Shown here piece after piece: positions 11,291 to 21,865 of a stretch of 64,000 nt of DNA. The stretch is from the NCBI GenBank assembly GCA_012934845.2, contig WNNJ02000066.1, forward strand, positions 1-64,000. The letters run 5' to 3'. The DNA comes from Pomphorhynchus laevis (taxonomy: Eukaryota > Acanthocephala > Palaeacanthocephala > Echinorhynchida > Pomphorhynchidae). Each line of letters opens with the position of its first letter. The first letter of the stretch is position 1. The translations under genes were made by a program, and so were the position numbers. Under the pieces are notes generated by a model. It saw only the letters and a program-made list of their open reading frames with translations, made no database searches and was not told the origin of the DNA.

Positions 11291-11560
11291 CGAGTGGCAA
11301 TTTGATATCCTTAAATATTGATGACTGTTTTGTTCAGCATACACTTGTTTTCATTAAGAGCAATGCTGTACTTAGAAGCAGATTCTTGGAATTTTTCAAA
11401 ATTGATATTGTGTTGTTGGGTTTATCCACAAATGATGATATCGTCTAAGTACGTATAAGTCTTCTGTAGTCCTTATCCTGTAATTATATCATTTATTATT
11501 CTTTGATAATAAATAGCACTGTACTTGTAGTTGAGCACAGTCGGTGTCGGTCGTATCTGT

Positions 11561-12543
11561 CTTCTTACGTCCTTCTATTATACGCAATCATTATGGATTG
11601 ATTTCAATTGTGTGACTTGTTTCGATTTTTTGTTTGATTAATTATGCAGCTGAATTGTACAATGTAAGTAAGACACTAGCTAAGACAAAGCTAAGACATT
11701 TTTTAACCAGTTTGATTGATATCCTCATTTCCAAACCTGTGCTAAGCTAAGACGGTTACGCCCAACGTTCGAATGTGATAACGCATTAAGTGGATCCAAC
11801 TGACATTGTTGATCGGTAATATCTTGTATCGTTAGTTGAATGAACACCTTAGTATCAACATTCTCCTTCGTGATATGAGAGGAAGAATGATTATTCAATT
11901 TGGTACTTATTGATACAATTACGAATTCAATGATCAATGGAATCGTCTAAATGAAGGCACAATATCCGCAACCATATTGAATTTCTATTTTGATTGATTT
12001 TTATTTTTTAATTTATGTGATGCAAATTTAGCACTGCTCGGTATTTTGCCATGTAATATTCACTAATTTGAATATTAATATCGTATCAATATATAAATTT
12101 TATTATAACAATATTTTAAAGTTTTTATCTGGCTTGTTTAAAAAATCCAGTCGTAAAGTGTAAAATTGCGCTTTTCGCTTACCATAAAACCATTTTGAGA
12201 GACACCAGCAAAATAAGGGATTTAGTAGAGGTGAACACGATTGTTACAGAATAAGCAAGTACAATAGTTACGTCGCTCATTGCAAGGAATAATTACCTTA
12301 ACATTTATAATGGAATCTATGTAACGATAATCTCCATACAAAAGCTCTCTTTAGGGATTCAAGTAATCATCAGTTGTGTTGGGTGAATGCTAGAGATGTG
12401 AGCAATACTATATCCAAGAGTTTTTTAAATGCTGTGTAATGTCCAGGAATTCATCCGATTCTGGCATACCAATTAATTTCCTAAGTTTATAAGATCAGGT
12501 GTCTAATTTTGCCATGACAAAATTAGGATTATAAGATCAGGGG
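11561..12543. other. Unassigned A+T-rich stretch with a small repeat/hairpin
   Basis: No gene recognised. A minus-strand frame of 70 residues at 11725-11937 has no motif. Near 12490-12545 the phrase TTATAAGATCAGG is repeated about 42 bp apart, and between the copies lies a perfect hairpin, TAATTTTG/CAAAATTA with a six-base loop. The LINE B fragment follows directly. Confidence 0.45.
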
Positions 12544-13595
12544 TCTATTCGAACTCTTCTCTCTCCCATCCTTCGTTCATCCCGTCCGGTGTTCCACAAG
12601 TCTTCGTCCTAGTCCCTTCGCTTTTCTCTGTTCTCGGTAATTTGTCTTCTATTTCTCATACATTTAACTTCCATGTTATGCAATATAATGATGACATTCT
12701 CATCTATGCTTATGCACTGCTTATCGTATTCATGATCTTAGTGTTTCTACTTCCAACTGTCTTGCCTCAATTTCCAATCATCTTTATTCCCTTCGCCTTT
12801 CTCTGATTCCTGAAAAATCCAACATTATGTAAATCCTTCCTCGGCGCATCGGCTTAGAACCTCCCTCCGTATCATTCAATTATACAATTCTTCCTATCGT
12901 TGATAATCTCGTTTTCCTAGGCTTCCATTTCGACAACCGACTTTCACTTAAACCCTTCGTTAGAGATAAAGTACGCTCATCTACCTTGATTCTCAGCAAC
13001 CTCCGTCAAGTTGGTAGATTGATCGATTTCTCTTCTTGTATGACTCTCATATCTTATCTCCTTTTTTCTAGACTCGATTATTGTCTTAGTCTATTTTCCA
13101 ACTCACCTAAATCCACTCTTCTTCCCCAACAACGCATCGTCAACGCAGCCGTCCGAATTCTCCTCGGTCTTCGTCGTTTTGATCATACATTCTACCATCT
13201 TGCTTCTCTTGATTTGCCTACAATTTATTGTCGTGTTCAAATTCGTCTACTTATCGTTGCTTTCTGCCTTGTTACTTTTCATACCCCTTCATTTCTCAAC
13301 CTTCCTTTTCTTGATGATTCTTGTCTTGTTTACTGTCACTTGCGTTTCTGTAATTCCATTCTTTTACATGTTCCAAGCTATTTTACCTCTTTTGACTTCC
13401 GCTTCTTCCTTGTGTCTGCTCCTCTCTCGTGAAACCATCTGCTCGTTCATATACGCCAATCAACTTCCCTGCCGTGCTTCAAACGCCAAATCCAATCGCA
13501 TTTAAATAATTTATCTGTTTAACTTTTTCATTCTTTGTTTGTGGACTTGTAAGCGTGCAGCTGGCACGCATTTGCCACGAAAAATAAATTTTTAT
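12544..13595 (+). mobile_element. LINE family B fragment, 5'-truncated
   Basis: It starts within the RT just before GVPQ (SLSHPSFIPSGVPQ, with frame errors) and runs to the 3' stem-loop and AATAAATTT tail. The open piece 12986-13432 matches the full family B copy closely (LRQVGRLIDFSSCMTLIS versus LRQVRRLIDFPSCMTLIS). The YADD box has decayed to YNDD. The 3' hairpin (GCGTGC/GCACGC, loop AGCTG) lies near 13552-13568. Confidence 0.85.
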
Positions 13596-13689
13596 TATTT
13601 ATGACAATTACTGCAGTCGGTGAGCATTGCGGGAATGCATACATAAGGTGCTTGATATTAGGGATCAGTTTTTATTTAGCGGGATAAAG

Positions 13690-14420
13690 CTTACTTTTTT
13701 TAGGTGGGACCGTATAATAGTGTACCATAGTGAATCATATGCAGGAGCATTATTCTAAAATAATTTAGTGAGCCTTCAAATGAAAGAGATTCTATGAAAC
13801 GACCTGAGCTGCCGCTGAGATATCTTGAGAATAACCATCTTGAGAAAAGTAGCATACCAATGTATTTGTACTGAGAAATTAATTTCGAATAGTTTTGTGC
13901 ACTATCCAATATTTATCTTACCGCGTAAACGAAATTTTTGAACCTTTGATTTGTTTATGTTCATAGAGAGCCATTTCCCCAAAAACAGTATAAACTAATA
14001 AAGACATTGAGCTTTCTGATTCTAAAATAGCTAAATTGTGATTAGATTCTAAAATAGCTAAATTGCGAGCATATAGCATGAAAAGATGAAAAATGATGAC
14101 TATAGGGTCTGGAAGATCTACCACGAAGAATAATATTATTGGACATAATGGATCCCTTTGCTAGACATCTATATTTGCTAGAATAATATATTAGTAGTTT
14201 AGTCTGCCGATAACTTGAAAATAATTTATTTGTAAGATTCTATAAAGTAAATTTAGAAAACGGCCATAAACATTTAATATTTTTCGTAGTATAATGTCTC
14301 AATTGTTGTGTCGAAAGCCATTGCTAAATCAATGAAAATTATGTAGGCTGGTTTGAGTTTTGAGAAACTGTTGAGAATAAACTTCGTTGTGCTGCTTGCA
14401 TCCGTATGTAATTTTGCTAA
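13690..14420 (-). mobile_element. Probable decayed LINE RT fragment (E)
   Basis: The minus strand from about 14400 reads KPAYIIFIDLAMAFDT, which fits RT domain A of a LINE (LDLxxAFDT). Weak, frame-shifted similarity continues to about 13700. A 27-bp tandem duplication (GATTCTAAAATAGC) starts at 14018 and 14045. The family cannot be assigned. Confidence 0.4.
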
Positions 14421-14449
14421 TTCTACCTACAATTAAATATTAATATTAC

Positions 14450-14925
14450 TATAGACCACCAAAAGAGCGCGCAGGCTCATACAGACTGATCACGATATAT
14501 AAAAAAGACATAAATAAAGTAAAAACAAAAAATACAGTCAAAGAAAAATTGAGAGCGCGTCCCAATTGTCCTTCAACTTGTTTTTAAGGAGATCTTTAAA
14601 AGTCCTCCGATTAGTGGCGATCACAATGTTTATTGGGAGGGTGTGAAAACATGTGAACAACGCGGCTGCTAAACACCGCGGAGGGATAAAAAGACTTGTA
14701 TTTCCGCGACAGGCAACGTTCATGTCCTCTCATATTAAATCGGGTCCGCACAGATAGAACATCGGTGCATGGATGACCACTGGACAAGAATATGTTGTAA
14801 GGCATCGTCAAGTAGCTCTCCACACGGCTGTACTCGATTGTCTGTATTCCCAATTTACGCATACGCTCTGCATAGGGGACAGCGAATAGCCCACGTACAC
14901 GTTTAGAACTCCATCTCAAAGGCTT
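14450..14925 (-). mobile_element. LINE 3' fragment (F) with GAGC/GCTC tail hairpin
   Basis: Minus-strand frames (14919-14611, then 14723-14538) give the end of a CR1-like RT: RMRKLGIQTIEYSRVESYL, FNMRGHERCL, SSRVVHMF, then RTFKDLLKNKLKDNW and a stop. The two frames need a shift near 14640. After the stop the minus strand carries CTGTATGAGC, then GCGCTCTTTTGGTGG. A near-identical tail follows the LINE fragment at 27690-28071. Confidence 0.7.
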
Positions 14926-14994
14926 TTCGAGAACTCTACGATCACGTTTTGTAGTAGGATATGCTGCAGAAGATGCATATATAATATATATAAT

Positions 14995-16003
14995 AATTTA
15001 TTTAAATTGGCAAATGCGTGCCAAATGCACGCTTACATGACCACTAACAAAAAAGAACAGCAAAAGTCATAGATAATTAGTTAATTGTTGAAATGGAATT
15101 GGATTTGGCGTTTGAAGCACGGCATTGATGTTGATTGGCGGATATGAATAGGCAGATGATTCCACGAGAGATGAGCAGCCACAACGGAAGAGCGGAAGAC
15201 AAAAGAGGTAGAATAGTTTGGGACATGTAAAAGAAGGGAATTAAGGGAACGCAGAGCACAGTACGAGAATTGTCGAGAAAAGGAAGGTTGAGAATTGAAC
15301 GGGTATGAGAATTGAACGGGTATAAGGCGAAAAGCAATGATAAGAAGACGAATTCGAACATGACAATAAATGGTAGGCCAATCAAGAGAAACAATATAGT
15401 GGGATGTATGATCAAATCGACGAAGACGGAGGAGAAATCGGACAGCAGTGTTGATGATGCGTTGTAAAGGAAGAAGAGTGGATTTAGGTGAGTTGGAAAA
15501 TAGACTAAGACAATAATCGAGTCTAGAAAAAAGTAGAGAAGATATGAGAGTCATACAAGAAGGTAAATCAATCAATCTACGAACTTGACTGAGATTGCGG
15601 AGTATCAAGGTAGACGAGCGTACTTTATCTCTAACGAAAGGTTTAAGTGAAAGTCGGTTGTCGAAATGAAAGTCACCGAGAAGAGAGAAAAGCATAGGGC
15701 CTAATACGAAGCCTTGTAAAACACCGGACGGGATGGATGAAGGATGAGAGAGAAGAGTTAGAATAGACGCGAAATATACAGTTTGATATATATGAAGAAA
15801 ACTATGATACAGTGGGTAAAGTGAAGCCATAATCATGACGAAGGCGATGGAGAAGAATCGATTGATTGACAATGTTAGAAGCAGACGATAGATCAAGAGA
15901 AACTGACACTATATAATTTATGATCGCGCGAAATGATCAAGTCATTATAAACTTTAAGACATGCAATTTCAGTAGAGTGATTAAAGCGAAAAGCGGCTTG
16001 GAA
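14995..16003 (-). mobile_element. LINE family B fragment, 5'-truncated and internally deleted
   Basis: It runs on the minus strand from about 15990 (AAFR motif) to the 3' hairpin near 15010-15040. One frame (15896-15081) jumps from FSLLGD straight to FHFDNRLSLKP, so about 300 bp including YADD have been deleted. It lies head-to-tail behind the full-length family B copy, separated only by a short TTATT microsatellite. Confidence 0.85.
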
Positions 16004-16034
16004 GAATAATAATAATAATACAAATTTATTTAAT

Positions 16035-16072
16035 GTGGCAAATGCGTACAAGCTGTACGCTTACAAGTCCAC
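16035..16072 (-). promoter_or_regulatory. LINE B 3'-terminal stem-loop, compensatory variant
   Basis: On the element's sense strand the inner stem is GCGTAC/GTACGC with the loop AGCTT, inside the outer GTGG/CCAC. Other copies have GCGTGC/GCACGC. Both sides of one pair have changed (G-C to A-T), so pairing is kept. Confidence 0.75.
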
Positions 16073-16089
16073 AAACAAAAATGAGAAAG

Positions 16090-18999
16090 TCAAGCAGTTA
16101 AATTGTTCAGATGGGATCGGATTTGTCGTTTGAAGCACTGCAGGGAAGTTGATTGGCGTATATGAATGGGCAGATGATTCCACGATAGAGGAGCAGCCAC
16201 CAGGAAGGAGCGGAGTCCAAAAGAGGTAGAGTAGTTTGGGACATGTAAAAGAAGGGAATTACAGGAACGCAAGGAACAGTAAACAGGACGGGAATTATCA
16301 AGAAAAGGAAGGTTGAGAAATGAAGGGGTATGAAAAGTTACAAGGCGGAAAGCAACGATAAGAAGACGAATTTGAACACGACAATAAATTGTAGGCAAAT
16401 CGAGAGAAGCAAGATGGTAGGATGTGTGATCAAAACGACGAAGACGGAGGAGAATTCGGACAGCTGCGTTGACGATGCGTTGTAGGGGAAGAAGAGTGGA
16501 TTTAGGTGAGTTGGAAAATAGACTAAGACAATAATCGAGTCTAGAAAAAAGGAGAGATGATATGAGAGTCATACAAGAAGGGAAATCGATCAATCTACGA
16601 ACTTGACGGAGGTTGCGGAGTATCAAGGTAGATGAGCGTACTTTATCTCTAACGAAAGGTTTAAGTGAAAGTCGGTTGTCAAAATGGAAGCCTAGGAAAA
16701 CGAGATTATCAACGATAGGAAGAATTGTAGAATTTAATGATACGGAGGGAGGTTCGAAGCCGAGGCGTCGAGGTAGGATCCACATAATTTTGGATTTATC
16801 AGGATTCAGAGAAAGGCGAAGGGAAGAAAGATGATTGGAAATTGAGACAAGACAGTCGGAAGCAGAAACACTAAGATCGCGAATACGATAAACAGGTGCA
16901 TGAGCATAGATGAGAATGTCATCAGCATATTGCATAACATGGAAGTTAAATTTATGAGAAATCGAAGACAAATCACCAAGAAGAAGAGAGAAAAGTATAG
17001 GGCCTAATACGGAGCCTTGCGGAACACCGGACGGAATGGACGAAGGATGGGAGAGAGAAGAGTTAGAATATACGCGAAATGTACGGTTTGATAGATATGA
17101 AGAAAACCATGATACAGTGGGTAAAGAGAAGCCATAATCATGACGAAGGCGATGGAGAAGAATCGAGTGATCGACGATGTCAAAAGCAGACGATAGATCA
17201 AGAGAAACTATGACACTACATAATTTATGATCGCGCGATATGAGTAAGTCGTTATAAACTTTAAGACATGCAATTTCGGTAGAGTAATTAGAGCGAAAAG
17301 CGGCTTGGAAGGGAGGAAATAAGTTAGAGGAATAGAGATATGTATTAACTTGCTTAAGAACGAGACGCTCAAGGAGTTTAGAGAGGGTTGGGAGAAGTGA
17401 GATTGGACGGTACGAAGATGGTAGTGAAGAGTCGAGAGATTGCTTTTTGATGATAGGACGAACAGTGGCGCATTTCCAGATGGAAGGAAATGTACAGCTA
17501 CGGATGGACGAGTTGAACAATGTGGTTAGGAAGGGTAAGATAAAAGTGCAGATATTTTTAAGTAAGTGAGTGGGAATTGGGTCAGAAGGAGAGGTTTTAT
17601 TAGGTAATGACAGCAGAACCGAAGAAACTTCATCAGACGAAACGGGAAGAAGGTGGAATAGTTCTGGGAGGGAAGTATTTAAAGATAAGAGTGGGTACAA
17701 GGGGGCTATGGGTAGTAGGGAAAGTAAATTAGATAGCTTAGTTTGTAGATAAGAAGAAAATTCATCAGGATTTATATTACAAGGGGTAGATGATCGTGAA
17801 AGAATTGAGTTTAAGATTTTCCAATGAGATTTCGAGTTGGAAGATGACTCGAGTTGATTTCGCCAAAAGAGAGTACGTTTAGTACGTATAAGAATGAGAT
17901 GTGAACGGCGTTGAGAAAAGTAGGAATCACGAAGATTTGGAGGGAGTGAGTTGGGTGAACGTTTAAGAAAGCGTTTATACATACGAAAAGAGTGACGGAG
18001 TCGACGCTTAGAAAGACTACAGTCAGAATCGAACCAGGGAGCATGGCGCAAGCGCTGGGAACGTCGAAGTCGACTAGGTAGAAGGTTATTGAGGATCGAC
18101 GTAAGTTCAGAATCAAACAGAATGCAGAGATCATCGGGAGAGAGATAGTTAAGAGGAAGTGAAAAGAGTGAAGAATTGAGTAAGGCTGTGCAGAGAATAG
18201 GGATATCGAGAAGCTTCCAGGGTCGACTTGGTGTAGATAATGGTAAAGGCGGAGAAGGAGGATGGGGACGAGTAAGAGTAAGAGTGACAAGGAAATGATC
18301 GGACAAACCAGGATCAGTAATTGACAAGGAGGTATAGTCATTGAAGCAGTTAGGAACAGCAATGATGTCGAGAGCACCGCCGAGAATATGAGTTGGGCTT
18401 GTTGAAAGTAATTTATAGTTAAAATCAGAAAAAAGATTAGTTAAAGTGATAGAGTCAGAGTCAGACGGGCGATCAAGACGAATGTTAAAGTCACCGAGAA
18501 CAAAAGAAGGAGTATAAGACAATGAACAGTGAGACATTAGATCTGCAAGGTCGTTAAAGAAGATACGTGATGGGGCAACTGAACCTGGACGGTATACAAT
18601 CACAAGTTCCAGAGGGAAAGGCGTTGATAATCTGCATATGAGTAATTCGAACGAGGTGTAACGGATGTTAACGTTGATTTTACGTAAAGACATTGGGTGA
18701 CGAGCAATGGCAACAATACCGCCATGGTTAGACGCAGTAGATGTATGAGATGTAATTTGACGAGCTGATTCAACTAGAGAACAACCAGAGCGACATAGAC
18801 GACGAATAGCAAGATCGTTGGAGTCAGTGTGCCAGGATTCGGTAATGCAGAGAATATCGATAGATAATTGATCGAAGATATCGAGAAGCATATCAGCTTT
18901 ATGAAGAATGGAGCGAGTATTGAATAGACTAAGACGAAAAGTATGCTTAGGAGCGAGATCGACTAGCGAAGAAGACAAGGGGGAGAGATGGGACGCCAT
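16090..18999 (-). CDS. LINE family B ORF2: endonuclease/reverse transcriptase, intact 969 aa
   Basis: A complete, uninterrupted retrotransposon polyprotein. The APE-type endonuclease fills about residues 20-250: LFNTRSIL, the metal-binding glutamate in CITESWH, VLGDFNIRLD, GALDII, and the catalytic SDH in GLSDHFL. A linker with WFDSDCSLSKRRLRH follows. The RT (about 440-760) shows SYRPISLLPTLSKLLERL, FQAAFRSN, VSLDLSSAFDIVDHS (first catalytic Asp), GVPQGSVLGPILFSLL and the intact active-site box QYADDILIYAH. The thumb/C-terminal end has LDYCLSLFSN and LSWNHLPIHIR. ORF2 starts inside the end of ORF1 (37-nt overlap). By reading frame it could still encode active enzyme; expression is unknown. 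Confidence 0.95.
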   Translation of the reverse strand: MASHLSPLSSSLVDLAPKHTFRLSLFNTRSILHKADMLLDIFDQLSIDILCITESWHTDSNDLAIRRLCRSGCSLVESARQITSHTSTASNHGGIVAIARHPMSLRKINVNIRYTSFELLICRLSTPFPLELVIVYRPGSVAPSRIFFNDLADLMSHCSLSYTPSFVLGDFNIRLDRPSDSDSITLTNLFSDFNYKLLSTSPTHILGGALDIIAVPNCFNDYTSLSITDPGLSDHFLVTLTLTRPHPPSPPLPLSTPSRPWKLLDIPILCTALLNSSLFSLPLNYLSPDDLCILFDSELTSILNNLLPSRLRRSQRLRHAPWFDSDCSLSKRRLRHSFRMYKRFLKRSPNSLPPNLRDSYFSQRRSHLILIRTKRTLFWRNQLESSSNSKSHWKILNSILSRSSTPCNINPDEFSSYLQTKLSNLLSLLPIAPLYPLLSLNTSLPELFHLLPVSSDEVSSVLLSLPNKTSPSDPIPTHLLKNICTFILPFLTTLFNSSIRSCTFPSIWKCATVRPIIKKQSLDSSLPSSYRPISLLPTLSKLLERLVLKQVNTYLYSSNLFPPFQAAFRSNYSTEIACLKVYNDLLISRDHKLCSVIVSLDLSSAFDIVDHSILLHRLRHDYGFSLPTVSWFSSYLSNRTFRVYSNSSLSHPSSIPSGVPQGSVLGPILFSLLLGDLSSISHKFNFHVMQYADDILIYAHAPVYRIRDLSVSASDCLVSISNHLSSLRLSLNPDKSKIMWILPRRLGFEPPSVSLNSTILPIVDNLVFLGFHFDNRLSLKPFVRDKVRSSTLILRNLRQVRRLIDFPSCMTLISSLLFSRLDYCLSLFSNSPKSTLLPLQRIVNAAVRILLRLRRFDHTSYHLASLDLPTIYCRVQIRLLIVAFRLVTFHTPSFLNLPFLDNSRPVYCSLRSCNSLLLHVPNYSTSFGLRSFLVAAPLSWNHLPIHIRQSTSLQCFKRQIRSHLNNLTA

Positions 19000-20289
19000 C
19001 GAATTTTTGGCCTTGTGTGAAGAACGTGAAAATTTCCGTTGATTTTACGTATAGATAAGGATGACTCGCCGTTTGTTTCACGTCGATGTTTTTCAATGCG
19101 AGCTAAATTGAGCTGGGCAATATCAGAAGGGGAGCGGTCAGGAAAGATACGGCAAGTAGATGAAGTGGTAAGAAGTTTAAAACGTTGGGAGAGTACCGAA
19201 GAGGCATGTGAACTATGTCGGAAAACGATTTTTAAGAGTGGAGGACTGAGATGATTTGATTTAGTGGATTTGTTTAAACGAATAAAGGATACAGGAGCGA
19301 TATTATTGAAGAGTGATGGGTTATCATCAGGAAGAATGGTTGCTAGGATAGACCTGAAAGCAGATACATCATCATCGAGGCGAGATTGTGGAGAAGCAGA
19401 TTCGGAAAGCTTTAAGTTTGATATGATTATACAGCGATCGCGCGAAGGAAAACGATTTCGTGGAAGTGGTGGACGGACAGAGCTGGTTGGAGTCGAGGTA
19501 GATGAGCAGATAGAAGTGGAAATGACAGGGGTGCTTGATAAAGAATTAATATTGGTTGGAGCAAGTGTGACAGGAGCGGGGTGTTGAATCGGTTCGATCA
19601 GAGATGTGACTGGATATAATTTTAAATAAAGGATGTAACTTATTGGGAAGTGTTACGTGGGAGGTAGAGTAAGGAGAATTAAAATAGGTTGGGGCATGAG
19701 TGACAGGAATGGAGTGTTGAATTAGTTGATCGGAAATGTTACTGGAAATGATTTTGATGGAAGGGTGTAAATTATTGAGAGGTGATACAGGGGGGGTCGA
19801 GTAAGGAGTTCGTGAGGAGAATAAAGAAGTTTGAGATTTATTTAGATTGGGGGAGGAATAGGAAAGAGGAGGTACGAGATGAAAAGCTTTGCCGTTAGCA
19901 TTGTTAGAATGAGAAAGATTAATGGAAGTTTGGTACGTAGTTGAACGAGGAGTGTGTGAGAGAGTAGGTTCAATAATGGGATTATATGATGCGAAGTCAG
20001 GTGTTGATGCGAGGGAAACATCTAAAACAGCATTGGTCTGAGTGGTAGTGTGTGATACAGGAGTAGATGAGCAGGATAACTGTAGTAGTCGTACTGATGT
20101 ACAAAAACCGCAAGTGAAATGTTTAAGTTTATACACTGAGTGGTCGGATATTTTAACACGAACAAGTGTCCATACATCGCAATCTTTGGAATCGCATCCA
20201 ACTTCAAAGCTGGTATAACCATCATTGCATTTAGATGTGGAAGATTGTTGATCAGGAACAGGGATCTGAGATCGCGCTTTTTTAGGCAT
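18963..20289 (-). pseudogene. LINE family B ORF1 (zinc-finger/RRM-like), one frameshift
   Basis: The first part (20289-19546, 247 aa) starts MPKKARSQ and has a PHD-like pattern: C-x4-C, then W, then CGFC about 20 residues on. A Ser/Thr-rich repeat region follows (SLSHTPRST, NNLHPSIKIISSNIS appears twice in variant form). The C-terminal RNA-binding half continues in another frame between about 19590 and 18963: RDRCIIISNL, LLKIVFRHSSHASS, ARIEKHRRETNGE, SLSIRKINGNF. A shift somewhere near 19560-19600 separates the two. ORF1 ends 37 nt inside ORF2, exactly as in family A. Confidence 0.8.
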
Positions 20290-20338
20290 GACCTTTTATC
20301 GATAGATTGAGCTCAATCCGCGAGCGTAGCGAGCGGAA

Positions 20339-20346
20339 TTTTTATA
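20339..20346 (-). promoter_or_regulatory. TATA-like box upstream of LINE B ORF1
   Basis: The minus strand reads GGGTATAAAAATTCCG about 50 bp before the ORF1 start. Next to it is CCGCTCGCTACGCTCGC, partly shared with the 5' UTR of the second family A copy (CCGCTCGCTAC near 53172). A role in transcription is inference; LINE promoters are often internal and TATA-less. Confidence 0.3.
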
Positions 20347-20440
20347 CCCTCGAATTGAAGAGATGAGGGGTATGCTGCAACGGGAGAGTGGCAGTAATTG
20401 CACTGAGTCACGCGATGTAGCTTATTGTCACACTCGTCAA

Positions 20441-20790
20441 TCCATCAAGTGACAGCCAGTTGAAGGTTGACGTACGCTGCACTACTCAAAAAAATCCTGA
20501 TCATAAGATTGCGCTCCTCTTTTGAGCGCCGATCACGAATTTCAGTAATAGCCGCCTTAAGGAGCATCCTATCTTCTCTGCTGAGATCACTCAATTAACG
20601 AAGACCATACCCTTTGAGACGATGAGAGTGATATAATAACAAACCAACAAGTTCCTCGTTAGAGAAAACCACCTTTAGCAACCGAGGACGACCGAGGCAG
20701 TCTTTTGGAGGTCTTCCTAAGCGAAAGACGGACTCACCGTCAATTCCTGAGGGAGTTTCAGATTCAGAGTTGGCAAACAAGAAGCCAGTA
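20441..20790 (-). mobile_element. LINE ORF1 C-terminal fragment (G)
   Basis: The minus strand gives FRLGRPPKDCLGRPRLLKVV, then, after a stop, LSDLSREDRMLLKAAITEIR and RRSKEERNLMIR. This is the RRM plus charged C-terminal domain typical of LINE ORF1 proteins. It is not the same family as A or B, judging by sequence. Confidence 0.6.
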
Positions 20791-20867
20791 AATATCGTTG
20801 TAAATTGTTAATCTCAATTAATTATCATTAAAAAATATATTGTTTTCATGAAAGTAACCAAATATCA

Positions 20868-20965
20868 AAAAATAAATTTTTAATTTAACTTGATTGCATC
20901 GGTGAGCTGAAATTCTTCTGGTCGTGGTACGACATTATCCTCACATGTATTGTTGATTAAATCAC
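20868..20965. repeat. Fragment of the SINE-like repeat also found near 51.1 and 51.5 kb
   Basis: TTTAACTTGATTGCATC, GTGAGCTGAAATTCTTCT and ACGACATTATCCTCAC recur with a few changes at 51430-51510. Only one end of the repeat is present here. Confidence 0.65.
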
Positions 20966-21865
20966 TTTTTAAATCAAAAATCACCTTGATCAAAATTCAT
21001 TTGATTATCAAAGTTTTAAATAATCTTATCCGAATTTAAAGATCAAATAAAAGTTAAGATAAAAATTCATTTTCAACTTTCAGTTTTGATTAGAAAATAG
21101 CACAATTGAAAATTATATTGGAAAATGGTGACTTTAAAATTTATTGCAAAATTAAAGAAATTTTAAATCACAGGGAATTAAATGTTTTTTTATTTTTGTC
21201 ATTAAAATGTTTTTAAATGTTGATTATATTAACTAATTAATGACTTTTCAGAAAATGAATTAAATTGGTATTAGTAATTTCTAATTACTATTAGAAATTT
21301 ATGGAATTTTCTAATGTTAATGTGTTAATCCTCAGAGCATCTTAAGAGTTAAATTTTTTTCCAGTTAAACAACTAAGCGTTATAAACTTCTTCACTGTAA
21401 CCATATAGCGAGAGTAAGTTTATGCCCTTTCAAATATAATTGCAAGCGCAAATATAAATGATTCATAGCAAATATAAATGATTTTTGATTATCGTTTTTG
21501 AACAGCGTGTCACATGATGACCGTCGGATAAAGCGGATAGTGAACGAAAAATATCGAATTTTATGGAAATATTGACTTAACCAATCAGGAATAGCCTGAT
21601 AAGTTAATAAATATTTGTTCAAGAAACCTTAAATCTTAATTTTTTATTATAATGTCTTTTATAACTCAAACTGCACATTCAAGTAATGTTTTGTTTCTCT
21701 ATATTTCTGTGTATAAAGACAAAATAAAATCATTAATTGAGAATCTAAGATGGTGGATATACAATGTGTTAGTAGTTTATATCATGGACTTAGCACAAGA
21801 GGGTGCAGCCAATCATTTATAATTATTGGCATTTGCTATCAATATTATCAACATTAACAATAATA
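20966..21865. other. Unassigned A+T-rich stretch
   Basis: No gene or element recognised. A 76-residue minus frame (21392-21622) has no known motif. There is a short AT-rich direct repetition around GCAAATATAAATGATT near 21455-21485. Confidence 0.4.

Larger units (their letters stand above)
7830..11560 (-). mobile_element. Ty3/Gypsy-type LTR retrotransposon pol fossil, split by a LINE
   Basis: The pieces lie in correct order on the minus strand. RT palm with a YLDDI box lies at about 11540-11290. RNase H sequence with TIGAVLAQQENPV lies at about 9000-8650. The integrase zinc-binding region and catalytic core lie at about 8530-7850. LINE D (9096-11290) sits between RT and RNase H. No gag or LTR is recognised. 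The fossil is clearly broken, with many interruptions, and is old. Confidence 0.75.
16005..20440 (-). mobile_element. LINE family B, full-length copy (CR1/L2-type)
   Basis: In minus-strand order it holds a 5' UTR (about 20440-20290), ORF1 (20289-18963, one frame break), intact ORF2 (18999-16090), a short 3' UTR with stem-loop (16072-16035) and an AATAAATTTG plus TTATT tail. It is the best-preserved element in the window. The left boundary in the 5' UTR is approximate, because decayed ORF1-like sequence of another LINE abuts it. Confidence 0.9.
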
